NCBI GenBank assembly: GCA_934130025.1
Contig: CAKOXG010000004.1
Span: forward strand, 1 to 58,812
Source: an uncultured Clostridia bacterium
GTDB lineage: Bacteria; Bacillota; Clostridia; TANB77; CAG-508
DNA: 58,812 nucleotides
Direction: 5' to 3'
Positions 1 to 9,704 of the stretch are shown piece after piece. The position numbers and the translations under genes are program-made. The notes under the pieces were generated by a model. It did not search any database, had not been told where the DNA came from, and was given only the letters and a program-made list of their open reading frames with translations. Numbering within the stretch: the stretch's first letter is position 1; each line of letters starts with the position of its first letter.

Positions 1-312
1 AAACCAGATTTGCCTATTGAAAGTGTAATAAAAGAAGAATTAGAAGAAATTTTTAGTAAGGAACTGGATGATATAGATAGAGCAATAGAATTGCTATTAT
101 ATACAATGAAAAAACAAGTTTTTATTGATGGAAATAAAAGAACAGCAGTAATTTATAGTAATCATTATTTGATTTCAAAAGGAAAAGGAATAATAGCAAT
201 TCCAGCAGAGCTAACAGAAGAATTTAAGGACTTACTTATTTCATATTATGAGGGAAAAGATGAAAAACAAATAAAAAAATTTATTAAGGGAAAATGCTAT
301 ATGAATATATAA
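1..312 (+). CDS. Fic/Doc-family protein, C-terminal fragment
   Basis: The frame is open from the first base, so the gene begins upstream of the window. The visible part carries FIDGNKRTAV, the Doc-type version of the Fic motif (HxFxDxNKR); the usual leading histidine is glutamine here (KKQVFIDGNKR), which in this family would be expected to impair AMP or phosphate transfer. The C-terminal 40 residues are helical and lysine-rich. Fic/Doc proteins modify target proteins with nucleotides or phosphate and often act as toxins on mobile elements, which fits this location. The family call is firm from the motif; activity is doubtful because of the missing histidine. Confidence 0.7.
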   Translation, partial: KPDLPIESVIKEELEEIFSKELDDIDRAIELLLYTMKKQVFIDGNKRTAVIYSNHYLISKGKGIIAIPAELTEEFKDLLISYYEGKDEKQIKKFIKGKCYMNI

Positions 313-348
313 AAGAAACAGTAAATATAAAATTGAAGAGGTTAAAAT

Positions 349-1341
349 ATGGGAGAATATAATGGAAGAATAAATGTAACAAAAGATACAATGATATTCG
401 TAGTAAATAGTGTATTTGAAAACAATATTAAAGAAAGCACAACTAAAGAAGATATACTAAAAATGATGCCAGATATATATGAGAACGCAGATGAAGAGAA
501 AATTATAGAAATGCTACCATATAGAGCTTATAAAGATTTAGAAAGGTTAACTGAATATGCTAAGACAAGCGATGATATAAAAAAATTTTTCTTAAAAAGA
601 GAACATCCAGATATAAGATTTTTAGAAGAGGCTATGATTATAGTTTTAAGAGTTAAGTATCATGATTATAATTACACATTAAATCCAGGGGTAATAGAAA
701 AATTAAAAGTATTATTTTCAGAAGAAAATAAGAAAATAGCAAAAAGATATGGAGAAATAGAAGATTTAACTAAATGTATGTTATATGCATATGGAATAGT
801 GGATTTTGAATTTCTAAGAAAACAATTAAGTAAGTATATGAATGAAATAATAACTGAAACAGAATTAAGAGATATTTATTTTACGAGATTAAACTTAAAT
901 ACTTTTATAAATGATTACAATATTAGATGGACAAATACTAATGAAATACAAGCATTTGTTACATACTTAGATGAGGAGGAAGTGCCTATTGACATAGGTC
1001 AAATTGCTGAAGAACAAAAAGCAAGAAGAATGAAATATAAACAATTTAGTAAGCAAGAGTTATTAAAAAGAGAAGAATATCTATATGACGAAAGAGCAAA
1101 AAAATTATACAAATTTCTAAAATCTAAAAATGACAATATATATGAATGGACATTTAAGAGACTATTAAAAAATAACGAATTAGGAATAGATATTTTAGGC
1201 GATTTATCTAATATGTGTATGTTTGAGGATGATAAAGAATTAAAAAAATTTATGGAGTTATTTACAGATTGGTACAATAATAGTCCTCAATATATGTTAG
1301 GTGGATATTCACCAATTGAGTTTAGGGAAACATTTAAATAA
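349..1341 (+). CDS. Hypothetical protein, 330 aa, mobile-element cargo
   Basis: I do not recognise this protein. It is soluble and helical, with no signal peptide or membrane segment. A charged region lies around residues 215-255, and the C-terminus has NNSPQYMLGGYSPIEF, which resembles the 'NNT..-GYTP-E' tails of some SEC-C-associated bacterial proteins; that likeness is weak. A Shine-Dalgarno-like GAAGAGG lies before the ATG. It sits between the Fic fragment and a UPF0158 gene, all on the same strand, and is probably cargo of the integrated element. Base composition matches its neighbours. Confidence 0.6.
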   Translation: MGEYNGRINVTKDTMIFVVNSVFENNIKESTTKEDILKMMPDIYENADEEKIIEMLPYRAYKDLERLTEYAKTSDDIKKFFLKREHPDIRFLEEAMIIVLRVKYHDYNYTLNPGVIEKLKVLFSEENKKIAKRYGEIEDLTKCMLYAYGIVDFEFLRKQLSKYMNEIITETELRDIYFTRLNLNTFINDYNIRWTNTNEIQAFVTYLDEEEVPIDIGQIAEEQKARRMKYKQFSKQELLKREEYLYDERAKKLYKFLKSKNDNIYEWTFKRLLKNNELGIDILGDLSNMCMFEDDKELKKFMELFTDWYNNSPQYMLGGYSPIEFRETFK

Positions 1342-1359
1342 AAAGAAAAGGAGTAGAAT

Positions 1360-1760
1360 ATGGTAACATTATCTAAAATAATAGAAGGATTAAAAATGGT
1401 AGATGATATTGTTGATTGTTATTATAATCTACATAAAGATGAAATCTTTTTATCAAATATAGGAGAATATGGAGATTTGTCAGAAGATGAAATTGATGAA
1501 TTATTTGAAGAGTCAATAATACTTCCAACACAATATGAAATAAATGAATATAAAATGATGGAAGATTTTATAGAAACAATTGATAACTCAGAAATAAGTA
1601 ATAATTTAAACGACTAATACAAGGTAAAGGAGCTTTTAGAAGATTTAAAGACTATTGTATTGAAATGGACATAATTCAGGAATGGTATAATTTTAGAGAT
1701 AAAAGATATAAGGAAATAGCAATTAGTTGGTGTAAACAAAATGAATTAGAATATATGTAA
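1360..1760 (+). CDS. UPF0158-family protein, frame broken by one base
   Basis: The first reading frame (1360-1617) gives the N-terminal half of a UPF0158 protein, ending in PTQYEINEYKMMEDFIETI and a short tail. The conserved C-terminal half, GKGAFRRFKDYCIEM followed by EWYNFRDKRYKEIAISWC, continues in the -1 frame from about 1611 to the stop at 1758-1760. The two halves together make a full-length family member of about 133 residues. The frame changes at T TTA AAC (1605-1611), a phase-correct -1 slippery heptamer, so it is either a one-base deletion or a programmed -1 shift. The function of UPF0158 is unknown. A good ribosome binding site (AAAGGAG) precedes the ATG. Confidence 0.7.
1605..1611 (+). 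other. Candidate -1 frameshift heptamer
   Basis: TTTAAAC is positioned as T TTA AAC relative to the upstream UPF0158 frame (codons TTA 1606-1608 and AAC 1609-1611). A -1 slip here continues as CGA CTA ATA CAA GGT, leading straight into the conserved GKGAFRRF block; without it translation stops at TAA 1615-1617. I see only a weak possible downstream hairpin (AAAGGAGCTTT). A simple deletion in a degenerating element gene explains it equally well. Confidence 0.35.
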
Positions 1761-1813
1761 ATATAAAAATGTGAAACAAAAATGATATAAAAAAGTTCCA
1801 CATTTGAGATAAG

Positions 1814-1847
1814 CCTTAAGAGTAAAATCTTAAGGTTTATTTTTTGG
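1814..1847 (+). terminator. Rho-independent terminator after the UPF0158 gene
   Basis: CCTTAAG (1814-1820) pairs with CTTAAGG (1829-1835) around an 8-base loop and is followed by a T-rich run. The stem is AT-rich and of modest strength. Confidence 0.55.
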
Positions 1848-1928
1848 ACTTAAATTTATATTAAAAACAAATAAAAAAGCCTAGAAATCGATTGTGAAGC
1901 TAATTAAAAACAAAGGAAGGAGAGTTAT

Positions 1929-2826
1929 ATGAGCAAACAAAAATTAAAGGGATTATGGATTCCAGCAGAAATTTTATTTAAACAATGAATTATCAGACAA
2001 AGAAAAATCATATTTGAATTATTCATTAAAATCACCACAATATAGTTATGAAAAAGAATTTGATAAAATAAGAGAAAAATATAATTTAAAAGGACAAATT
2101 AAAACAGTAAGTAATATAGCTTGTGAATATATAATAACATCAGATCGTGATTATTTTGAAAGAATAGGAGAAGAGGAAACAAAGAGATTTTTTGGAACTG
2201 CATATAAATTTATAGCAGAATACAAAGACTTAAGAGAACAATATATAATGTCTGCAAAAGTGCATATGGACGAACAAACGCCTCATATGCATTTAGTATT
2301 TTTACCAGTAGTTCATGCAATAGATACAAAAGGAAATGCTATTGATAAATTAGCTTGTAGTGAATTTTGGAAAGCAAAAGATAGTTATAGACAATTATCA
2401 AGACAAGCACAGGTTATAGAAGAGGCAGAAAAATATCAAAAAGAAAGAGATAGAATAATGGCAGACAACGAAAAATTACATTGTGAAGTAGATAACATCA
2501 AAACAGAATATGATAAAACAGAATTTGAATTGGAATGGAAATATACTAATAAAATCAATAAGTTAGAGAAAGAAAATAGCTTCCTACATAAAGTAGTAGA
2601 TAGATTTAAGGAAACTATTGATATATTTATAACTTGGATTTGTAAGAAATTTGATATGGGTGCAGAAAATAATTTAATTAGAGATTTTGAAAGAGAAAAT
2701 AATATAATGTTAGATGCAGAAAAACAAATAAAACACGAAGAAAGAGAAAAAAAATTTAGAAATGGAAATGTAAGAAAAATTTATAAATCATCAATAAAAA
2801 CTATTGTAAAAAAAATGTTTTATTGA
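1929..2826 (+). pseudogene. Chimeric, frameshifted MobV/Pre relaxase remnant
   Basis: An ATG at 1929 behind AAGGAAGGAGAG opens a frame reading MSKQKLKGLWIPAEILF, which looks like the start of a plasmid/phage replication or HTH-type protein, and meets TGA at 1986. One base must be skipped in TTTAAAC (about 1978-1983) to continue as NNELSDKEKSYLNY into a MobV relaxase. The relaxase part keeps motif III (HMDEQTPHMH, histidine pair for metal binding) but lacks the N-terminal motif I and the segment after DSYRQL, and ends in an unrelated coiled coil. It therefore looks like a recombination product joined at the shared DKEKSY stretch. It is probably non-functional in mobilisation. Confidence 0.65.
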
Positions 2827-2921
2827 TAGAATATCATTAAGTTAATATAATTTTTATTATTTAAGAATGAAGTAATTATAATATATGAAATAGCTTAAAT
2901 TAAAGTACAAAGGAGTTTTTT

Positions 2922-5900
2922 ATGGAGAAGTTAGATTTACAAATTTTTAGAGAATTAAGACAAGAAATTGTAGATTATATTACTAAATATAAAGAGGCAG
3001 AAGAGAGAGGAGAATATCTTTCTGATGAAGAGGAAGAACAAATTTTAGCGAGATATAAAGAAATTATAGAGATATTGTCAGAACATGATTTAAGTGATAT
3101 AGATTTTGAAGAATGGAGAGGAATGGTCTTATTTGCAAACGAAGATAATCCATTAGATTTTTCAAAAACAAAAGCAAATATAGATTTTTCTATTCTTGAG
3201 GAATATGATGCATATCAAACATTTCCTAATTTTAAAAGTTGTCAAATAAAAAATTTTGATTTTGAGAAATACGATTATTCTCCAGAAATGTTTGATGAAG
3301 AATTTAGAAAAGAAAATGAAGGTAGATTTTTAAGTGAAAGTATATCAGAAGAGGTTGCTGATAGATTTTACAAAGGAGAATTAACTCTAACAGACATTCA
3401 AAATAATCCAGAGTTAGCAAATAAAATAGAAGAAAAAAATTTAGCGTATGGATTAAGAGATATATACAAAATTATTGGTAGGGAAGAATTTTGCAAACTA
3501 GATGCACAATTTATTGATACAACAAGATATAGATGGACTGAATTACTTAATTCTAATCCGAATTTAAGAACAGCAGAAGAAATTATGCCTGTATTATATA
3601 AGTCTGCAAGAGATCAAATAATTGGTTATTCAAACGATGCTGCAAATAGAAGATTTTACTATAGACAAGACGAGTTAGGAGAAAGATTTAGAGAAGAAAA
3701 TCCAGACCTATTTTTAAGTGAAGAAGTACCTGAAAGTGTTAGAGAACATTACTATGGACATCATTTATCAATGCAAGAATTTAGTGGAAATGTGCAACAT
3801 TTTTTAGGAAAAACTGTTGCACATTCTTTTAGAGAGTATGGCGATGAGAGAAAAATGATAAGTCTATATGGAGAGGACATATATCAATTATTTGCAGATT
3901 ACAAACCGATAATAGATAGATTATTAAGTGATTATACTGCAATGCAAAGTATTGAAGTTCCTACTGGACCGATAACAGAAGAACAAAGAAAAGAAATAAT
4001 GAGTACAGCACTTACAACTTATATTACTAGGAATGGTTTTGAGCAAGTTGAAAATTGGGATGAATTTAAAATGATTTTAGATTTTATTCCTATGGAATAT
4101 CTACCAGCAACTCCTAGTACAAGAGAATTTATAGAAAAGTATGGAATTGATAGAATTATAGAATCTGGTTTAGATATAAAATATTTGTTTAAAGACCAGA
4201 AACTAACTAATATTGAAGAGATAGCTAGTCTAAATGGAATTGAACTAGAAGATATTAGGAAATTAGTTAGCAGAGATGGTCAAAGAATATTAGATAGCTA
4301 TGATGTAAAACAACTTTTAGAATATGGAATAACAGACTTATCAGAATTATCTGAAACTACAAATGATTTAAGTCAAATTAGAGAAATGCTTAAAAAAAGA
4401 CCTTTAGACTTAATTAATATGGGAAAATATCAAGATGCAAAAAAAGAATTTATAAAGAAATATGGAATTAACAACATTATTGCATTAGATGAAGAAACAG
4501 GTGGTATGTTTTCTCATCAAATGTGGTCTGATAATATATATCTTACATTATTTGCTCATGCAGAAGGAAATACTCCAAAATTAGATGGAAGCAAAGAATT
4601 ATCATATGATGAATTTAAAGATAGAATGTATGAAATATTACTTCATGCAAGAGATGAAAGAGGTCCTTTACAAAGCAGAGATTATCCAGATTATGATTTT
4701 ATACAAGGAAAATTTAGAGAAGAACATCCAGATATATTTTTAGATGGAGAACTTCCAGAAAATGTTAAAAAAGCTTTTTATACAAGACACATGACAGCAG
4801 AAATGATTAGGCAAAATCCAGAACTTATTAAATTATTGCAAGGAAAAGATTTAAGTAGAGCATTTGCACAAAAAATGACGGCTGGAATAAGTATGCAAAT
4901 GATGGACAAAGACGGAAATGCTATTGGGGGAGTCCCAAATACAGTAAATATGGCTCAATATCTTTCAGAAAAATTAGGACAAGAAGAATTTTTAAAAATA
5001 TGTGCTGATTATGGAAAATGTTTAGATAGTATTGGAATAATGACAAAAGGTGAAGTTTCGGTTGAAAGTGTACGAGAAACAATCGAACAAGCAATATACA
5101 AGGGAATAAAAGAAAAAGGAATAGAGTATTTTGAAGAATTACCTTTGAGTTTCCAAGAAAAACATCCAGAATTATTCCTTCCAAAAGAAGTTGATGAAGA
5201 GTTAAGAAGTAAATTCTATGCTGGAAAATTATCTTTTGAAGACATTAGACAAAATCCACAAATAAAGCAACTATTACTTACTAAAGATATTAGTGCGGGA
5301 TTTGGAAGAACAAAATATGGACATGAAATGCTTGCAAGACCAGGTGGAAGATATGTAAATCCAATGTGGGAAAAGTTGACAGAACAAGAAATAATGGATT
5401 TAGCAGAAGAATATGGGAAATACTTAAAAGATGTAAATGCAGATATATTCATAGAAGGTCAAAGTGCTGAAGATAGAGAAATTGCAGTACAGGGAAATAT
5501 TGAAGAAAATATTTTAAATAGAAAATCACCATATGATGAATCTATACCAGAATTTTTTAAGCAAAGACATCCAGAGATGTTTTTAGATGAAAATGCACCT
5601 CGAAAATTAAAAGATCTCTTTTATGATGGAAATAGAATAAATGGAATACCAATATTTGGTAGAACATCAAAGACAGAAATATCTTTTGAGGCTATAAAAA
5701 ATCATCCAGAATGGAGAGAATTTTTACAGGGAAAAGATTTAAGTAGAGCATTTTCAAGAGAGTATAGAGAACTATTTAAGAGATTTGATAGCAGTACACT
5801 TATGAAGTTAGGAACAAGAAATCCAGAAACTATTGTAAAAATGGTACAAAACCATAGAGAAGGTGTATTAGAAAATTGGTATAAATCTACAGGAGGAAAA

Positions 5901-7835
5901 TTCGTACCACATCATGTTGTTATGCTTAATTTTCCAGAGGGGGAGATTGATAGTTTTCTTGGTAATAGTAAAAGATGGTCTCAATTAATGAGAATAGATA
6001 ACTATAATTTGAATGATGATGGTAAAGTAGCAATTTTAAAAGCATCTTATGCTATGGGAGTATTTCAAGGCGATGATGATGGATTTAATAAAACAATGAA
6101 ATTGTTTACTGATGTTCCTCAAGAATTAACACAAGAAGAATATGAAAAAGTTACAAGTATGTTTAGTGGAGAGTTTGATCCATTTAGATGGAGTGGAAAT
6201 CATAGTGATCCACAGAAAAAAGATGAAGAAATGAAAAGCTTATTTGAGCAATCATATACTTTAAATGATGATGGTAAATATGTCTTTAGTATGGATAAAC
6301 AAAAGAATAAAGATAGTGTTAGAATGGTAAGAAAAATTTTAGAAAAAGCTCAAATACCAAGAATTCTAACACCAGAAAAAGCACATCAAATGTTTGACTC
6401 GTTTGCAATGGAATACAATCCTGACTTTGTAAGATTCTTTAATGACAATATTGAAGGAATATTATCTAATCCAGAATATACAAAAGATATTGCAACGATA
6501 CAAAGACAATTTAAAGATATAGTAAGGACAAATGCTGGTAGAAGATTAACTCTTGATGTAGCACAGGACTATATTAAAAGTATTGTATATACAGATATTG
6601 AGGTTGGAAATGAGGGAGTTGCAGAACAGGCAAAAATAGCTGGATATTCACAAAAAGATTTTGAGGCAATACAGAGTTTATTCAATGAAGGCGAAGTAAG
6701 AGATTTTTCGAGTATTCCAAGAATACAAGGAAGTACAAAAGGATATACTTATGAAATGCTTAGATGTGATGATCCACTAGCTTTAACAATTGGAACACTA
6801 ACGGATTGTTGTCAAGAAATTCATGGAGCTGGACAAACAAGTATGGAACATAGTGTTGTATCTCCAGATGGTAGAGTATTCTGTGTAAGAGATGCAGAGG
6901 GAAGATTAGTTGCACAAAGCTGGTTTTGGAGAAATCAATATACAGGATGTTTTGATAATATTGAAATACCTCACAGAATATTTGAATTATATGAAAAAGA
7001 GCATCCAGATGTTGGTAGAAAAGGATTAACTACTGATGTATTAGAAGTTTATAAAAAAGCAGCTCAAGATTTAATGCAAGAAGATGCAAGAGTTTATCAA
7101 GAACTATTAGATAATGGAACTATTACTCAAGAACAATATGATGCATTACTATTTGGAAAAGTTACAATTGGTTTGGGTTATAATGACATCGCAGATGCAA
7201 TCAGAGCTGATAAAACAATACATGAAGAAACAGATAAAGTTGGAGTAAAAGGTACAGATAGGACACCACACCCATATACAGATGCGAGTACACAATATAC
7301 GATTGCTGAAAGAGAAGGTACTATAAAATCTGAACACGAAAACTTATATGTACATGAAGATGATGTACCTGTATATGATGGAACAAATATGTCTAGTACT
7401 GTTCTACTAACAATGAAGAGAATGGAACAAGCAACAGAAAGAGATAATTTAGCATATTTAAGTGAAAGAAGTGATGAACAAAATCTACCAAAATCACAAA
7501 GAATTATTAATAGCATAGCAAGAGAATATGGGCTTGATCCAAATGATACACAAGTTATGGCTACTGCAAGAATTGCCCTTATATATAGCAAAGATAAAGA
7601 TAATAAGGTAAAAATAGGAGATTTATTATCTTCACCATTAAAAACAGGATTAATGGAAGAACAAAAACAAAAAGCTACAGCACATATAATTCACCAAGTA
7701 AAAAAAGCATTAAAACAAATAGGAATACAAGATTTGGAAGTTGATTTATCGTCATTAAGTGAAGAACAACAGCAGATGTTACAATCTGTTATGCAAGAAA
7801 TAGAAAAAGAAAATGATGAAAGAGGTGAAAGATAA
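2922..7835 (+). CDS. Giant repeat protein with C-terminal Cys-containing domain, 1637 aa
   Basis: Function unknown. At least five diverged copies of a ~46-residue unit start near residues 127, 255, 597, 744 and 879. Their pattern is F-(R/K/Q)-x2-HP-(D/E)-xFL, then a (V/L)-(R/K)-x-x-FY motif, then NP-(E/Q)-x3-LL-x-KD(L/I)S-x-F. Near residue 1294 begins a compact domain with TDCCQEIHGAG, FCVRDAEGRLVAQSWFWRN and CFDNIE, which looks like a small alpha/beta fold with paired cysteines. The C-terminal 250 residues are charged. There is no signal peptide or membrane helix, so it is probably cytoplasmic. It starts at ATG behind AAAGGAG and is translationally coupled to the next gene, whose ATG follows the stop by one base. 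A defence or conjugation-related role is a guess from context only. Confidence 0.75.
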   Translation: MEKLDLQIFRELRQEIVDYITKYKEAEERGEYLSDEEEEQILARYKEIIEILSEHDLSDIDFEEWRGMVLFANEDNPLDFSKTKANIDFSILEEYDAYQTFPNFKSCQIKNFDFEKYDYSPEMFDEEFRKENEGRFLSESISEEVADRFYKGELTLTDIQNNPELANKIEEKNLAYGLRDIYKIIGREEFCKLDAQFIDTTRYRWTELLNSNPNLRTAEEIMPVLYKSARDQIIGYSNDAANRRFYYRQDELGERFREENPDLFLSEEVPESVREHYYGHHLSMQEFSGNVQHFLGKTVAHSFREYGDERKMISLYGEDIYQLFADYKPIIDRLLSDYTAMQSIEVPTGPITEEQRKEIMSTALTTYITRNGFEQVENWDEFKMILDFIPMEYLPATPSTREFIEKYGIDRIIESGLDIKYLFKDQKLTNIEEIASLNGIELEDIRKLVSRDGQRILDSYDVKQLLEYGITDLSELSETTNDLSQIREMLKKRPLDLINMGKYQDAKKEFIKKYGINNIIALDEETGGMFSHQMWSDNIYLTLFAHAEGNTPKLDGSKELSYDEFKDRMYEILLHARDERGPLQSRDYPDYDFIQGKFREEHPDIFLDGELPENVKKAFYTRHMTAEMIRQNPELIKLLQGKDLSRAFAQKMTAGISMQMMDKDGNAIGGVPNTVNMAQYLSEKLGQEEFLKICADYGKCLDSIGIMTKGEVSVESVRETIEQAIYKGIKEKGIEYFEELPLSFQEKHPELFLPKEVDEELRSKFYAGKLSFEDIRQNPQIKQLLLTKDISAGFGRTKYGHEMLARPGGRYVNPMWEKLTEQEIMDLAEEYGKYLKDVNADIFIEGQSAEDREIAVQGNIEENILNRKSPYDESIPEFFKQRHPEMFLDENAPRKLKDLFYDGNRINGIPIFGRTSKTEISFEAIKNHPEWREFLQGKDLSRAFSREYRELFKRFDSSTLMKLGTRNPETIVKMVQNHREGVLENWYKSTGGKFVPHHVVMLNFPEGEIDSFLGNSKRWSQLMRIDNYNLNDDGKVAILKASYAMGVFQGDDDGFNKTMKLFTDVPQELTQEEYEKVTSMFSGEFDPFRWSGNHSDPQKKDEEMKSLFEQSYTLNDDGKYVFSMDKQKNKDSVRMVRKILEKAQIPRILTPEKAHQMFDSFAMEYNPDFVRFFNDNIEGILSNPEYTKDIATIQRQFKDIVRTNAGRRLTLDVAQDYIKSIVYTDIEVGNEGVAEQAKIAGYSQKDFEAIQSLFNEGEVRDFSSIPRIQGSTKGYTYEMLRCDDPLALTIGTLTDCCQEIHGAGQTSMEHSVVSPDGRVFCVRDAEGRLVAQSWFWRNQYTGCFDNIEIPHRIFELYEKEHPDVGRKGLTTDVLEVYKKAAQDLMQEDARVYQELLDNGTITQEQYDALLFGKVTIGLGYNDIADAIRADKTIHEETDKVGVKGTDRTPHPYTDASTQYTIAEREGTIKSEHENLYVHEDDVPVYDGTNMSSTVLLTMKRMEQATERDNLAYLSERSDEQNLPKSQRIINSIAREYGLDPNDTQVMATARIALIYSKDKDNKVKIGDLLSSPLKTGLMEEQKQKATAHIIHQVKKALKQIGIQDLEVDLSSLSEEQQQMLQSVMQEIEKENDERGER

Positions 7836-7836
7836 T

Positions 7837-9132
7837 ATGGATAATATAAGGAAAATATTAGGAAATGCAACAATGGCTCATACTAATATGGATGCAAATA
7901 TAGATGGTAAGAAAGTAGTTCAAAATATATTTGAACTATTAGATGAAAATAAAGAAAGTATAGAAAAAGCAAATAAAATAGATGTAAAAAATAATAATGG
8001 ATTTAAATTAAACTTTGATATGTTTCAAAAACTAAATAATGAAATAAGTGCTACCCAAGATGTTTATAGAAAAGTTTTATCTATGAATCAAAATGAAAAT
8101 AATTATTTAGAGGGAAAACAAACAGATAATTTAGGAACTATATGCCTTGTTTATGATGGAAACACATATTGTTTATTAGAATTAGTATTAAAAGCAATAC
8201 TAACACATAATAGTATAATTATAACAAGTGAATCAGATTATATGAAAGCTACAAATGAACTAATTGTAATTTTTATTCAAAGAATATTAGAAGCATACAG
8301 CATAGATAAAAATTTGGTACAAATATTATATACAAGCAGAATAGAAGAGTTACTTTCAAATAGTACAAGTATAAATAAGGTATTTGCTATTGGAAATAAA
8401 AGTTTTCAAGATAGAATAAGAAAAGCATCAAAAGTTGAAGTGGTTTGCAAAGGATATAACTATTTTGATATGTATATAGAAGATCTAACCAATATATCAT
8501 TTATTAAAAAAATAATAAAAGAGAATGCAAATATAGATATATATGTGAGAAGTGATTTAAGTGTTCCTTTTGAAGATTATATCGAAGTTGAAGATTTTGA
8601 AGAGGCAATAGGGCAAATTAATTTCAATACATCTGGTTATAGCAGTAGTATATTTACTGATAATAATCAAAATGCATCTATATTTTTAAGAGAAATTAAA
8701 GCTGATAATGTATCAGTAAATAGTAGCCCATTAATTGAGGGTAATATTGATATAGATATTAATTTACTTTTAGCAAGAAAGAATATGTTTTATCCGAATC
8801 CTTTGGCAGAAGGAACAGGAAAGAATAAGTTTGAATTTCCTACAGCAAAAGCTATTCTTGAAAAAAATAAGACTAGAGAAGAAAAAGCAATGATAGAAGA
8901 AATGCAAAAAGAAAATTCAAAATTAAAAGCAAATAGTGAACAATTACAAAAACAAGCTAAAATGCAATTAGCTCAGAAAGAAATGGAAGTAAATGATTTA
9001 AAAAGACAATTATCTGAATCTCAAAGTCTAGCGAATAAATATATGAATATTTTTAGAAAATCATTTTTTAGTAGATTATTTAGTGGTTTAAGAAAAGAAG
9101 ATATTGAAAATGATACAAAATTACTTTCATGA
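7837..9132 (+). CDS. Aldehyde dehydrogenase/ProA-like protein with coiled-coil tail
   Basis: Start chosen at ATG 7837 behind AGAGGTG, one base after the stop of the giant gene. Residues 1-330 resemble the ProA/aldehyde dehydrogenase fold: an NAD-site-like region, then INFNTSGYSSSIFTDN and IKADNVSVNSSP, which parallel the end of gamma-glutamyl phosphate reductase. The usual nucleophilic cysteine block is replaced by EVVCKGYNYFDMYIED, so catalysis is doubtful. Residues ~345-410 form a strong coiled coil (EEMQKENSKLKANSEQLQKQ and following). The similarity is inferred from pattern, not alignment. Coupling to the giant protein suggests the two products act together. Confidence 0.6.
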   Translation: MDNIRKILGNATMAHTNMDANIDGKKVVQNIFELLDENKESIEKANKIDVKNNNGFKLNFDMFQKLNNEISATQDVYRKVLSMNQNENNYLEGKQTDNLGTICLVYDGNTYCLLELVLKAILTHNSIIITSESDYMKATNELIVIFIQRILEAYSIDKNLVQILYTSRIEELLSNSTSINKVFAIGNKSFQDRIRKASKVEVVCKGYNYFDMYIEDLTNISFIKKIIKENANIDIYVRSDLSVPFEDYIEVEDFEEAIGQINFNTSGYSSSIFTDNNQNASIFLREIKADNVSVNSSPLIEGNIDIDINLLLARKNMFYPNPLAEGTGKNKFEFPTAKAILEKNKTREEKAMIEEMQKENSKLKANSEQLQKQAKMQLAQKEMEVNDLKRQLSESQSLANKYMNIFRKSFFSRLFSGLRKEDIENDTKLLS

Positions 9133-9179
9133 AATATGATATTACATAAAAAAGATAGAACAAGATATGATTTCCTGTT

Positions 9180-9704
9180 CTATTTTTTGCTATCTTGAAT
9201 CCATTTTTCAAATTCTTTTGGGGTAATTGCTTTATTTAGATATTTTTGTTTCATTATAGCCCCATCTTTTTTATATTTTTCAAATCTAGCAATGGCAGTA
9301 TTTGTTCCATAATGAGAAACAAAACTTGCAAGAGACATATAGCGTTTTCTATATTTATGTAGAAGTTTATCTTCTTTTAGAGATTTTTTATAGGCTAATT
9401 CTTTTCCAATTTGCCTACAAGTTTTGCCTGTATTTTCATATTCTACATTACAATATTTAGTTTCTTTTAAATTTGATGGTACAAAGTAATATCCACAATT
9501 TTGGCATTGTCTTATAGTATTATGATTATCAGACATAAATTCTTTAAACATAAGAGCTATTATTGCTAAAATATCTTCACTTTCAAAATAGTATGGAATA
9601 TTATATTTGCTAATATCTATGTTTTCAAAAAGTAAACCAAAAGTTTCAAATTGTATATTTAATTTTTCCATAAATCCATTTAGTTCAGTTTCATTATATT
9701 TCAT
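9180..9704 (-). CDS. Zinc-ribbon protein, DUF6076-like
   Basis: The central part has CQNCGYYFVPSNLKETKYC followed by a CR in TGKTCRQIG, a CxxC...C...C pattern typical of DUF6076/CGNR-like zinc-binding C-terminal domains. The remainder is helical and lysine-rich with no membrane segment. Its ATG overlaps the stop of the upstream minus-strand gene (ATGA), so the pair is co-translated; together they may correspond to one longer DUF6076 protein split in two. Function is unknown; such proteins are common as cargo of clostridial conjugative elements. Confidence 0.6.
   Translation of the reverse strand: MKYNETELNGFMEKLNIQFETFGLLFENIDISKYNIPYYFESEDILAIIALMFKEFMSDNHNTIRQCQNCGYYFVPSNLKETKYCNVEYENTGKTCRQIGKELAYKKSLKEDKLLHKYRKRYMSLASFVSHYGTNTAIARFEKYKKDGAIMKQKYLNKAITPKEFEKWIQDSKK

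Noticed and set aside
1611..1613. CGA at the UPF0158 break as another CGG-type site
   Set aside because: The shift needed there is -1, not +1, and CGA is used normally as arginine elsewhere.
7178..7591. Long minus-strand open frame inside the giant gene
   Set aside because: It lies opposite a continuous coding frame, has no ribosome binding site and reads as low-complexity shadow sequence.
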